Both the position numbers and the translations under genes were made by a program. From Flavobacteriales bacterium UBA6772 (lineage in GTDB: Bacteria > Bacteroidota > Bacteroidia > Flavobacteriales > Flavobacteriaceae), in NCBI GenBank assembly GCA_905181765.1, contig CAJIYW010000001.1, positions 558,001-622,000 on the forward strand: a stretch of 64,000 bases of DNA, in the 5' to 3' direction. This document shows, piece by piece, positions 15,289 to 24,471 of the stretch. The notes below the pieces were generated by a model. That model searched no databases. It had not been told where the DNA came from and worked only from the letters and a program-made list of their open reading frames with translations. Position 1 is the first letter of the stretch. Each line of letters opens with the position of its first letter.

Positions 15289-18191
15289 ATGAGAAAAATT
15301 ATTATTTTGTTCTGCCTTGTATCTGGATTTTGTTGGTCTCAAAAAAAAATAGAAACGTCTACAACTAAAGAAAAAGCAGAAAACACCAAATATGTGTCTT
15401 TAGACTCTTTAAAAGTTATTTTGGATTACAATTCAGATGAAATTAAAAGAGTCTTTCTGTCTTAAAGTGCTTCAAAAATTATATATCCCTTTTTAAAAGT
15501 TTTAAAGAATCAAAAAAAAATACATTACCAACGCAATAAATAAAGATAAAGAGGGTATTAATTTGATTGAAATTAAACCATACTTGATTTAATGGTATAT
15601 GTTCATGCACGAAATCATTCTATTGATTCCTCTCTTATTACCACAAAAAAATAAAGAACTTACTAATGATCCAAAATTTTAGCTGACTCTTATGGAAGAC
15701 TGGGATATGCGTATTCATTAAATAATATGATGGTAAAAGCTATTAATACTATGAAAAAGGCTTAGCATTCAAAAGAAAATTTAAGAACAAACAAAAACTT
15801 ATTTCTCCTTTAGTTAATATAACAGATTGCCTGATTGAACTAGAAAGCTATGAGCATGCAAAACATCATATAATTGAATTATCTGCAAGCAATAGAATGC
15901 AATCCCAAAAATTCAAACTATGAAAACTATAAACAATTGGTATAAAATAATGCAAGTCTAAACTTTTATGGTTACAAAAAAATACAAGGAAGCACTGCAA
16001 ATTTTAAACAAAATTGATACTACAAAAATAAAAAGAAAACTATTAAAAATAAGGTATTTCAGACGTTTTAAGTGAAACACATAAGGTTTAAAGAACTTTG
16101 CTTTAGGAGAATTGTATTTAGATAAAGCATATAGATTTAGTGAAAACATTACATTGATATCTCAATATTCAATATTATATCGAAAAACTATCTTATGCCT
16201 CTACATGCGAATAATTCAAAAAAGGCAGATACTTATTTTAAAAAAATAAACAAAATCATTCTAAATAATGATAAATATAAAAATATTATGACCTTTAATA
16301 CATTAAGTCGTTATCATGCTTCTAAAAAAGAATTCCAGAAAGCTTTTGTCTTTTTAGAAAAGGCAACATTGTTAAAAAACAACTTCGATAGAACGATGCT
16401 AAAAATAAATCAGATGTAGATAGTTATTTTATAAAATTTAATAAGGAGTTGCAAGAAATGAAACAGCTAGCTGATTCAAAAGATGAGGTAATAATCTAAG
16501 AATCGTACTCTTTACATAAACACAACGTTATTTATTGTATTTATCTCGTTTACTATTATCGCATTATTAATTGCTATTTATTATATATCAAGAACATTTA
16601 GGAAAAAAACCGAATATGAAAACGAGATTAAAATATTAAGTGAAAAAACTATTTTAGAATCAAAGCAACGATTTTTGGAGAATATGTCTCATGAAATTAG
16701 AACTCCAATAACTTCTATCATGGGATATTTAACACTCCTGCAAGAAAACAGCCTAAACATTGAAAAAAGAAAAAAGTATACAACTAGAGCTTATGCCAAT
16801 ACTCAAAAAATGATTACCGCTCTTAATAGTTTTTTAACACTATTGAGGGCTGAGAAAGGCAAACTTACAATTAACAAAAAAACAATCCTTCCTTTTAATC
16901 AATTTATGAAGGAAATAATATCCAATTATCTTCCAGATTTTGAAATAAAAAAGATACATTTTTATTATAAAACGAATGCAAAGGATAGCCTGAATATTAA
17001 CTATGATTTAGAGAGTTTAAAAATTATTCTGAATAATTTAATTTCAAATGCCATTAAATATTCGAATTCAAATAAAAATATCTATTTAAATATCTATTTT
17101 TCTATAGAAGGAATAGAAATTATTATAAGAGACGAAGGATTTGGTATTCCAGAAGAAGATAAAGAAATGATATTTACACGTTTTTACCAAACCAAACAAA
17201 ACTCAACTACTGGTGGTTTTGGTATTGGCTTGGCTCTACTTGCAGAGTTAGTAAATAAATTAAATGGGTTGTACGTGTAGAAAGTGAAATAAATGTAGGA
17301 AGTATTTTTTACGTAAATCTTCCATATGAGCTGAATAACTTTACTTTACATACGAATTCTTTAAAAAAGGAGTTTGATTTAATATCTATTGAAAAACATT
17401 CAGCGGAGGACACAGAAGAAACCACTACATACCCTAAGGTATTAATTGTGGATGATAACCTAGAAATGATTGCGTATTTAAAAGAAATATTTTTAGATAC
17501 TCTGGAATGTACTTTTGCTTTTAATGGAGCAGAAGCATTAGCAAAAATAAAAGAACAAACTTTTGATTTGATTATATCAGACTTAAGAATGCCTCTATTA
17601 AGTGGTGCTGAATTTAAAGAAGCTCTTAATAAGATAGATGCCCAAAAAGACATTCCTTTTATTATGATTACCGCTGTATTCTATAACAAGTTAGAAGATT
17701 TAAAAAATACTTTAAATTTGAATGAATACATAGAGAAACCCTTTTCAAAGGATGAAATTTTGTCTCGCGTTCAAAATATCCTTGAGCGCACTTTGAATAG
17801 AAAAAAAATATTGAATCTAGAACCTGTAACCCAAGATGAAGTTAATTTTGATAGTTCTTCTGCTGACTTAGTAGAAAAAATAAAAGAATGTATTCTCTCC
17901 AATCTAACAAATCCAGAATTTAATGTAACCATGTTGTCTAAAATGTGTGGTTATGAGCAGAAAAAATTAAATCAAATTTTAAAATCTAAACTAGGTCTAA
18001 GTATTGTAAACATTATCTTAGAAGTACGTTTACTAAAAGCTTACGAGTATATTGTTAAAAGCAGATTTCCAACACTCAATGAAGTAATGTATGCCGTAGG
18101 AATTAATAGTAGATCATACTTCAGTAAAAAATTTGAAGAACGTTTTGGATTGAAAGTTGGAGAATTAAGAAAAAAGAATACCTATTTATAA
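15289..18191 (+). pseudogene. Hybrid two-component regulator (TPR-like sensor, histidine kinase, receiver, AraC HTH) with eroded sensor part
   Basis: One long gene can be traced across many frames. It begins with a signal peptide (MRKIIILFCLVSGFCWSQKK). From about 15440 to 16490 the coding sense survives only in short pieces that jump frames, for example KFLADSYGRLGYAYSLNN and ASKKEFQKAFVFLEKATLLK, the latter TPR-like. From about 16500 it is nearly intact: a membrane helix, HisKA with FLENMSHEIRTPI (phospho-His), an ATPase with DEGFGIPEED and GGFGIGLAL, one frameshift near 17270, a receiver with LIISDLRMP (phospho-Asp) and IEKPFS, then an AraC-type helix-turn-helix to 18180. This one-piece architecture normally senses a periplasmic ligand and controls nearby genes. 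The damaged sensor suggests a non-functional or decaying regulator, unless the sequence is faulty. Confidence 0.7.
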
Positions 18192-18384
18192 TACTGGAAG
18201 CTCTCAAATAAATTATTATTTTTCTTTTATATTCATGTTTCATGTAAAAAAACAATTATTTCTAAAAAGAGTACCTTAAAACCTAATAGAGCACTTTTTT
18301 GAGTCAAAAAAAACTAGTCAAACTTTAAAAAAATTATCTTTATAAAGATTAAAAAAACTCCTAAAAAATTAAAATCCCTACATC

Positions 18385-18412
18385 AAAGACTGTCTGAAAA
18401 GACAGTCTTTGT
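18385..18412 (+). terminator. Intrinsic terminator after the hybrid regulator gene
   Basis: A perfect ten-base stem (AAAGACTGTC / GACAGTCTTT) with a six-base loop is followed by a T-rich stretch. It lies about 195 bases after the regulator stop codon. Confidence 0.65.
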
Positions 18413-18601
18413 TTGTTCTTACCATTTCTAAAATATTAATAATTTTCTTTATTATAATACCTTTAACAATGGTGCTTCAGCAATTTACATTCTAAAACTC
18501 CTAATTTTATTCTCGACTAATTATAGCAAGTAAACACTGCAAAAAAACAAACCACTAACAAATAAATAGTAGTTCACTTTTAAAGAAAGCACAAGAATAT
18601 G

Positions 18602-18609
18602 TATCTTTG
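18602..18609 (+). promoter_or_regulatory. -7 promoter element (TATCTTTG)
   Basis: Exact TAnnTTTG match ending 17 bases before the ATG of the Cys-rich membrane protein. This implies a very short leader. Confidence 0.5.
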
Positions 18610-18626
18610 TAAAAGAAATATTATTT

Positions 18627-18830
18627 ATGAAATTATTACTGATTACTTTAATTCTATTAGGTTTAGGTGTAGCTGGAATTGCCATTAAAATTTGGGCAAA
18701 AAAAGATGGCGAATTTGCAGGAACCTGCGCAAGTCAAAATCCAATGTTAAATAAAGATGGTGAAGCTTGTGGCTTTTGTGGTAAAACACCTGAGCAATAT
18801 GAAAATTGCTCAGAACCAGAGCATAAATAA
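18627..18830 (+). CDS. Small Cys-rich membrane protein (67 aa)
   Basis: The first 23 residues form one hydrophobic helix (LLLITLILLGLGVAGIAIKIW), either an anchor or an uncleaved signal. The short outer or inner tail carries four Cys: GTCASQNPM, EACGFCGKT and ENCSEPEHK. The CGFC pair plus flanking Cys resembles a zinc ribbon or an iron-sulfur or disulfide knuckle. Close relatives occur in many Flavobacteriaceae as 'membrane or secreted protein' without known function. It lies 98 bases upstream of a sigma factor gene on the same strand and has its own promoter box, so it may be either monocistronic or the lead gene of that group. Confidence 0.75.
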   Translation: MKLLLITLILLGLGVAGIAIKIWAKKDGEFAGTCASQNPMLNKDGEACGFCGKTPEQYENCSEPEHK

Positions 18831-18928
18831 TTATTTCTAGAAATAACACATACTATAAAATACCTACTTCTTGTAATCAAATCTCAATGTAGTATATTTA
18901 TCAAAAAGTTGATTCAAATCCCCAATTA

Positions 18929-19492
18929 TTGGAAATAAACGATAAAAATATTGAAACACATATTATAAATGCAAAAAATGGAGATCAAGCGGCTTTTCGT
19001 TACTTGTTAAATCTCTTTTGGACTGATGTTTATAATTATCAGTTAAAACGAACCAAAAGCGAGAATGATGCAGAAGATATTACCATACAAACTTTCTCTA
19101 AAGCCTTTGATAAAATACATACTTTCGATGAGAAATATACTTTTAAAACGTGGTTAATTACCATCTCTAAAAATATTCATATCGATTTACTTCGTAAGAA
19201 AAACACTTCAATTTATACAGAAACTTCAGAAGAACAACAAGAAAAAGTATATTTGGTAGTTGATGAAAATCCAACGCCTGAAGACAAAATAATTAGAGAA
19301 CAAAATTTAGCTGCGTTGTTAAAAGATATTAAACAATTAAAACCTAAATACCAGGAAGTTATACAATTACGCTATTTTCAAGAATTAAGTTATAGAGAAA
19401 TTTCCGAACAAATACAAGAACCAATGAATAACGTAAAAGTAAAATTATTACGTGCTAAAAAATTATTGGCAGCCATTATTAAGAAGATTTAG
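18929..19492 (+). CDS. ECF-type RNA polymerase sigma factor
   Basis: The 187-residue protein has sigma region 2 at about residues 20-90 (NDAEDITIQTFSKAFDKIHTF, FKTWLITISKNIHIDLLRK). An acidic linker follows, then region 4 at about residues 125-185 (YQEVIQLRYFQELSYREISEQIQ). The start is probably TTG; no ATG precedes the conserved part. Its stop is two bases before the ATG of an Nramp-like transporter, so both are on one transcript. No anti-sigma gene is next to it, unlike the sigma factor at 409-957. The coupling suggests that the transporter, or the metal it moves, is tied to the sigma factor's activity; that is inference. Confidence 0.9.
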   Translation: MEINDKNIETHIINAKNGDQAAFRYLLNLFWTDVYNYQLKRTKSENDAEDITIQTFSKAFDKIHTFDEKYTFKTWLITISKNIHIDLLRKKNTSIYTETSEEQQEKVYLVVDENPTPEDKIIREQNLAALLKDIKQLKPKYQEVIQLRYFQELSYREISEQIQEPMNNVKVKLLRAKKLLAAIIKKI

Positions 19493-19494
19493 AC

Positions 19495-20716
19495 ATGAAA
19501 AAGTCATTCTTACAATCTTTAGGGCCTGGTTTATTATTTGCAGGTGCAGCTATTGGTGTTTCTCATTTAGTACAATCTACAAGAGCAGGTGCAGAATTTG
19601 GTTTTGGCTTAATCTGGGCACTTTTGTTAGTGCACTTATTTAAGTATCCGTTTTTTCAGTATGGGCCGCGTTATGCCGCTGCAACAGGCGAAACGTTATT
19701 GGATGGTTATCGGAAATTAGGTAAAGGAGTTTTAATTGCCTATTATCTGCTAAATTTTGCTACCATGTTTACCATACAAGCAGCAGTTACTATTGTTACT
19801 GCAGGTTTGGCTTCACAACTTTTTGGATTTACAAATGATCTTGTTTTATGGTCTAGCTATACTCCTCTTTATTAGTTTAATTTTTTTAATGGTTGGAAAG
19901 TATAAATTGCTAGACAATTTAATGAAATACATAATTGTAATTTTAACTATTAGCACAATTATTGCAGTCTGTGTTGCATTATTTAGTACCAAAGATGCTT
20001 TTGATGTTACTCAAATTATACCTTCAGGTGCGGTAGAACTTACTTTTTTAATTGCATTTCTAGGTTGGATGCCAGCTCCATTAGATATTTCTATTTGGCA
20101 TTCTATTTGGTCCGTGGAAAAAGATAAAACTACTATTATAAAAACAAAAAGGAAAGAAGCTATTTTCGATTTTAACATAGGGTACATAGGTACACTATTT
20201 TTAGGCATTTGCTTTGTACTTTTAGGTGCTTTGGTGATGTATAAATCTGGAGAAACTTTTTCTGACAAAGGTGGGGTTTTTGCAACCCAACTAATAAAAT
20301 TATACACAAAAACTCTAGGGCAATATTCTTATATTTTTATAGCAATAGCTGCTTTTACAACCATGTTTAGTACTACTATTACTACTTTAGATGCGTCTCC
20401 TAGAGCCATGAATAGATCTACAAAACTACTTTTTAATAAAGAATTAAAATATGGCTATTGGTTTTGGATTCTTTTTTTATTTATAGGTACTATTTTAATT
20501 TTAAAATATTTCATGGATAATATGGGCTTGTTAGTCAAGACTGCTACAATTTTATCTTTCTTAACGGCACCTTTTTATGCTATTTTAAACTTTAAATTAA
20601 TTACTGGAAAACATACACCCAAAGAACACCAACCAGGAATATATTTAAAAATCTTAAGTGTTATTGGTATTCTTTTTTTAATTGGATTTAGTGTTTGGTT
20701 TTTAACAAGTATTTAA
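19495..20716 (+). CDS. Nramp-family-like metal transporter (one frameshift)
   Basis: Two frames joined near base 19853 give about 407 residues with some 11 membrane helices. The N-terminus, SLGPGLLFAGAAIGVSHLVQS, aligns with the first Nramp helix. The family's DPGN metal-binding motif is absent there (the place reads AIGVSH). The helix-6 region reads GWMPAPLDISIW, keeping MP but not the usual His. Nramp proteins import divalent metals with protons; these changes put this member in a divergent clade whose substrate I cannot state. It is cotranscribed with the upstream sigma factor. The single frameshift (one missing base after FTNDLVLWS) is probably a sequencing error. Confidence 0.8.
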
Positions 20717-20728
20717 ATCTTTCCTTTG

Positions 20729-20736
20729 TATATTTG
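20729..20736 (+). promoter_or_regulatory. -7 promoter element for lipA (TATATTTG)
   Basis: Exact TAnnTTTG match 20 bases before the lipA ATG. Confidence 0.5.
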
Positions 20737-20755
20737 CACTTTAATTTGGTGAACA

Positions 20756-21625
20756 ATGGCAATAGAAACTTTAGTACTTCCAGAAAGACCTAAAAAACCA
20801 AAATGGTTGCGTGTAAAATTACCTGTTGGTAAAAAATATACAGAGCTCAGAGGTTTAGTAGATAAATATAAATTAAACACTATTTGCGCAAGTGGTAGTT
20901 GTCCTAATATGGGAGAATGTTGGGGCGAAGGAACTGCAACATTTATGATTCTTGGTAACATTTGTACACGTTCTTGTGGTTTTTGTGGTGTAAAAACAGG
21001 GAGACCAGAAACGGTTGAATGGGATGAACCAGAAAAAGTAGCACGTTCTATAAAACTGATGAGCATTAAGCATGCTGTAATTACTTCTGTAGATAGAGAT
21101 GATTTAAAAGATGGTGGTTCTATTATCTGGGCAGAAACTGTAGATGCAATTCGCAGAGCAAATCCGACCACAACTTTAGAAACTTTAATTCCAGATTTTC
21201 AAGGAAACACCAAACAAATTGATCGCTTAATAGCAGTGCACCCAGAAGTAGTTTCTCATAATATGGAAACTGTAAGAAGATTAACGCGTGAAGTTAGAAT
21301 TCAAGCAAAATACGATAGAAGTTTAGGGGTTTTAAAATACTTAAAAGAAAACGGAATGAGAACTAAAACTGGTTTGATGCTAGGTTTGGGAGAGACAGAA
21401 GAAGAAGTGCTGCAAACAATGAAAGATTTACGTGAAGTAAATTGCGATATCATTACAATTGGCCAATATTTACAGCCCTCCAAGAAACATTTACCTTTGA
21501 AGGAATTTGTAACACCAGAACAGTTTAAAAAATATGAAACCATAGGCTTAGAAATGGGCTTTATGTATGTAGAAAGCGGACCATTAGTAAGATCTTCTTA
21601 TAAAGCGCATAAACACGCAAAATAA
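20756..21625 (+). CDS. lipA: Lipoyl synthase
   Basis: LipA is a radical-SAM enzyme that inserts two sulfurs into protein-bound octanoyl groups to make lipoate. The 289 residues are of normal length. The auxiliary cluster Cys are in [15 protein letters not shown] near residues 41-55, and the radical-SAM CxxxCxxC is in [10 protein letters not shown] near residue 68. The C-terminal [12 protein letters not shown] near residue 275 supplies the conserved Ser ligand. It lies just after the Nramp-like gene but has its own promoter box and is followed by a strong terminator. Lipoate is needed by the dehydrogenase complexes whose E3 subunit is encoded at 29247. Confidence 0.98.
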   Translation: MAIETLVLPERPKKPKWLRVKLPVGKKYTELRGLVDKYKLNTICASGSCPNMGECWGEGTATFMILGNICTRSCGFCGVKTGRPETVEWDEPEKVARSIKLMSIKHAVITSVDRDDLKDGGSIIWAETVDAIRRANPTTTLETLIPDFQGNTKQIDRLIAVHPEVVSHNMETVRRLTREVRIQAKYDRSLGVLKYLKENGMRTKTGLMLGLGETEEEVLQTMKDLREVNCDIITIGQYLQPSKKHLPLKEFVTPEQFKKYETIGLEMGFMYVESGPLVRSSYKAHKHAK

Positions 21626-21658
21626 TCTACTATTTAATACATATGCACTAACTAAAGT

Positions 21659-21689
21659 AAAAACGATGTTCTAAAAAGCATCGTTTTTC
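21659..21689. terminator. Intrinsic terminator after lipA
   Basis: Stem AAAAACGATG / CATCGTTTTT with a ten-base loop, then T-rich sequence. It lies 33 bases past the lipA stop and is symmetrical enough to work in both directions. Confidence 0.8.
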
Positions 21690-21811
21690 TTATTTATAGT
21701 ATAAAACAATTAAAATAAATACTTTGTATAAAATAATTAAGTTTGGAAAATGCTTGCAAAGTTTAATATAAAGACTTGGTATAGCTCTTTTAATTGTTAG
21801 AATTAGTTAGT

Positions 21812-21846
21812 TAAAAAAACCATCTCGTTTGAGATGGTTTTTTTTT
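21812..21846. terminator. Bidirectional terminator downstream of the CBS-like gene
   Basis: Stem ACCATCTC / GAGATGGT with flanking A and T runs on both sides. It is the terminator for the minus-strand gene at 21893 and a second stop for transcription from lipA. Confidence 0.8.
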
Positions 21847-21892
21847 ATTTTCCAAATATATTTAAACTTCCTATTTTTTTATTTCTTTACTA

Positions 21893-22885
21893 TTATTCAA
21901 TAAAACCTTGTGCTTTCATCCATTCATCATTAAACATTTTACCAACATAACGGCTTCCATGATCATGAAATAGAACCACCACCACATCATCTTTTGTGAA
22001 ATGTTCTTTTAATTGCAACAAACCTTTTATAGCGGCTCCTGCAGAATTCCCTAAAAACATCCCTTCTTCTTTTGCCAAGCGCTGGGTATAAACTGCAGCA
22101 TCTTTATCTGTAACTTTAGTAAAACCGTCTATAACTCCAAAGTTTACGTTTAATGGTAAAATATCTTCACCAATACCTTCTGTTATATAAGGGTAAATTT
22201 CTTTTTCGTCAAAAACACCTGTTTCGTGGTATTTTTTAAAAACAGAGCCATAAGTATCAATTCCCCAAATCTTAACAGTAGTACCTGCTTCTTTTGCTTT
22301 CATTTTTAAATAACTTCCAACACCAGAAATAGTTCCTCCAGTTCCTACTCCAACAACAAAATGCGTTATTTTACCGGCTGTTTGTTCCCAAATTTCTGGA
22401 CCTGTACTTAAAAAATGTGCTTTACAATTGCTAGGGTTATCATATTGGTTTACATACCAAGAATTAGGCGTTTCTTCTCCTAAACGTTTAGAGACCGAAT
22501 AGTAAGAACGTGGGTCATCTGGCTCTACATCTGTTGGACAAACCACAACTTCTGCACCAACTGCTCTTAAAATATCTATCTTTTCTTTAGATTGTTTGTC
22601 TGCCATTACAAAAATACACTTGTACCCTTTTATAACCGCAGCTAAAGCCAAACCCATACCTGTGTTACCAGAAGTTCCTTCTATAATGGTACCTCCTGGT
22701 TTTAAACGCCCATCTGCTTCAGCATCTTTTATCATCTGCAAAGCCATTCTATCTTTTACTGAGTTCCCTGGATTAAATGTCTCGTATTTAGAAAGCACCA
22801 AGCAAGGTAATTCTTTTGTTAAAACATTCAATTTAACTAAAGGAGTGTTCCCAATAGTTTCTAATATATTTTCTGCGTATTTCAT
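21893..22885 (-). CDS. Cystathionine beta-synthase-like / cysteine synthase family enzyme
   Basis: A fold-type II pyridoxal-phosphate enzyme of 330 residues. The cofactor Lys lies in NPGNSVKDRMA near residue 41, the Ser/Thr loop in EGTSGNTGMGLA near residue 70, and the phosphate loop in VGTGGTISGV near residue 180. The C-terminal half (NPSNCKAHFLSTGPEIWEQ, FNDEWMKAQGFIE) resembles the catalytic core of cystathionine beta-synthase more than CysK, without CBS domains. The start at 22885 (MKYAENIL) is preferred because the -7 box at 22904-22911 overlaps the longer start. It probably makes cystathionine from serine and homocysteine, or cysteine; substrate is inferred. Confidence 0.85.
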   Translation of the reverse strand: MKYAENILETIGNTPLVKLNVLTKELPCLVLSKYETFNPGNSVKDRMALQMIKDAEADGRLKPGGTIIEGTSGNTGMGLALAAVIKGYKCIFVMADKQSKEKIDILRAVGAEVVVCPTDVEPDDPRSYYSVSKRLGEETPNSWYVNQYDNPSNCKAHFLSTGPEIWEQTAGKITHFVVGVGTGGTISGVGSYLKMKAKEAGTTVKIWGIDTYGSVFKKYHETGVFDEKEIYPYITEGIGEDILPLNVNFGVIDGFTKVTDKDAAVYTQRLAKEEGMFLGNSAGAAIKGLLQLKEHFTKDDVVVVLFHDHGSRYVGKMFNDEWMKAQGFIE

Positions 22886-22903
22886 TGCTATAAATTCTGA
22901 TGA

Positions 22904-22911
22904 CAAAGATA
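22904..22911 (-). promoter_or_regulatory. -7 promoter element (TATCTTTG) that decides the start of the CBS-like gene
   Basis: Exact minus-strand TAnnTTTG match. Transcription would begin around 22897, inside the longest open frame, so translation must start at the downstream ATG at 22885. Confidence 0.55.
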
Positions 22912-23231
22912 AATAATTTTATGAGCGCTCCCTAAAGCTCTCGCTTTTCATTCTCTCTTTTTCTCACCATTTTAAAAAAATAGTATTTTATCAAACTTTT
23001 GAAGACCTATACTATCAAATAATATGATGTGACTGCAACTGTAATTCCAAAAATAAATATAGAAAAATCAGATATTTAGACCTTCCTATCTGGAAAAATA
23101 AATCAAACAATTAATCTTCTATAAAAGTAGTTATAGTACTCTTAATTTTAAATGCACATCACGCCAATTCTAATGAATTCAAAAAAAAATTTATCAACAT
23201 TGTACTTGGTTCAAGGACGTAGAATAATTTT
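22912..23231. other. Intergenic, no gene seen
   Basis: About 320 AT-rich bases between the promoter of the CBS-like gene and the stop of the permease gene. I found no open frame, hairpin with a T-tract, or RNA gene worth naming. Confidence 0.5.
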
Positions 23232-24467
23232 TTAAGCGAACCTTATAGATTTAGATGGATTTATTTTAGTAATAATAAATGAAGGAATGATTAACATTAA
23301 AAAACACAAAACTAATGTACCTATATTTAAGGCTAAAATTACACCTATAGAAATATGAACTGGCATAACAGCTACATAATACGTTTCTGGATTTAAAGTA
23401 ATTACCTTAAAAAAATATTGAACACCAATTATGGATAAACCGATAATATTTCCCCAGAAAAGTCCTTTTAAAATAAGGTAAGAGGCATTGTATAAAAATA
23501 TTTTACGAATGCTAGCATTATGACTTCCTAGGGCTTTTAAAATACCAATCATCTGCACACGTTCTAAAATTAAAACTAATAAAGCAGTGATCATATTAAT
23601 ACCTGCAATTAAAATCATAATACCAATAATAAACCAAACATTGTTGTCAAATAATTTAATCCATTCAAATACTGTTGGATATAATTTTGTGATTGAATTT
23701 GCATTTAAAGTGCCACTAATATCTCTATAAATTTGTTCACTTTTCTCTTCGATATCGTCAAAATTATTCAAAAGCACTTCAAAACCACCTACTTGGTTCT
23801 CTGTCCATTTATTTAATCGCTGTACTTCTCTAATATCACCAATCATCATGCTCTTATCAAACGGTGCAAAACCAGAGTTATAAATTCCGCAAATACTATA
23901 CTTTCTATTAGATGGTAATTTACTTAAAGTAGTTTTTAAAAACGTAGCTGCAATTGTATCATTTAATTTTAATTGCAATCGATTCATAATTGTTTGAGAC
24001 AATAAAACCTCTTTAGTTCTTGACTGATCAAAATTTGGAACGGCACCCGCTATTAAATACTCTTTAAATAAAGACCAATCATAATCGCTAGATACTCCTT
24101 TAAATACAATGCCTTCAAAATCAGTGTTGGTTCTTAAAATTCCGCCCTTAGAAGCAAATATTTGCACATTTTTTATGCCTTCTATCTTTTCAAATTTAGG
24201 ATAAAAATTTTGCTCAATATTTATAGGTGCGGTAGAAACATCAGAATTATTATTGTCGTAATTTACAATTTGGACATGCCCTTTAAAACCCGCCATTTTA
24301 TCGCGAATTTTAGTCTGTAAACCAGATGCAGTTGCCACAGCAATAAGCATAATAATAATTCCTAGCGCAATTGCGGTAATTGCAATTTTTATTATTGGCG
24401 ATGAAATGCTATTTTTATACTTTTTACCAGCAATAATACGTTTTGCTATAAATAACTCGTAATTCAA
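23232..24467 (-). CDS. ABC transporter permease, LolC/FtsX type
   Basis: With a TTG start the protein has 411 residues and begins NYELFIAKRII, the usual N-terminus of this flavobacterial family. It has one membrane helix near residue 35 (IAITAIALGIIIMLIAVAT), a large periplasmic MacB-like domain (about residues 60-270) and three C-terminal helices (IIGIMILIAGINMITALL). This is the LolC/E-like topology for lipoprotein release or other envelope export. The longer open frame reaches 24494, but the -7 box at 24492-24499 puts transcription start inside it. No ATPase gene is adjacent. Confidence 0.85.
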   Translation of the reverse strand: MNYELFIAKRIIAGKKYKNSISSPIIKIAITAIALGIIIMLIAVATASGLQTKIRDKMAGFKGHVQIVNYDNNNSDVSTAPINIEQNFYPKFEKIEGIKNVQIFASKGGILRTNTDFEGIVFKGVSSDYDWSLFKEYLIAGAVPNFDQSRTKEVLLSQTIMNRLQLKLNDTIAATFLKTTLSKLPSNRKYSICGIYNSGFAPFDKSMMIGDIREVQRLNKWTENQVGGFEVLLNNFDDIEEKSEQIYRDISGTLNANSITKLYPTVFEWIKLFDNNVWFIIGIMILIAGINMITALLVLILERVQMIGILKALGSHNASIRKIFLYNASYLILKGLFWGNIIGLSIIGVQYFFKVITLNPETYYVAVMPVHISIGVILALNIGTLVLCFLMLIIPSFIITKINPSKSIRFA

Positions 24468-24471
24468 ATTG

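Larger units (their letters stand above)
18192..18626. other. Intergenic, AT-rich, no gene seen
   Basis: Apart from the terminator at 18385-18412 and the promoter box at 18602-18609, this 435-base stretch has no open frame, repeat or RNA structure that I can support. Confidence 0.5.

Noticed and set aside
15958-16149. A 63-codon minus-strand frame in the broken sensor region
   Set aside because: It is antisense to TPR-like remnants; its hydrophobic product follows from AT-rich codons and has no supporting signals.
20713-21171. A 152-codon minus-strand open frame
   Set aside because: It is antisense to lipA and begins inside its radical-SAM region; lipA is certain.
22912-23231. Possible hidden small gene or RNA in the 320-base gap
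   Set aside because: No frame with a plausible start, no promoter-terminator pair and no recognisable fold.
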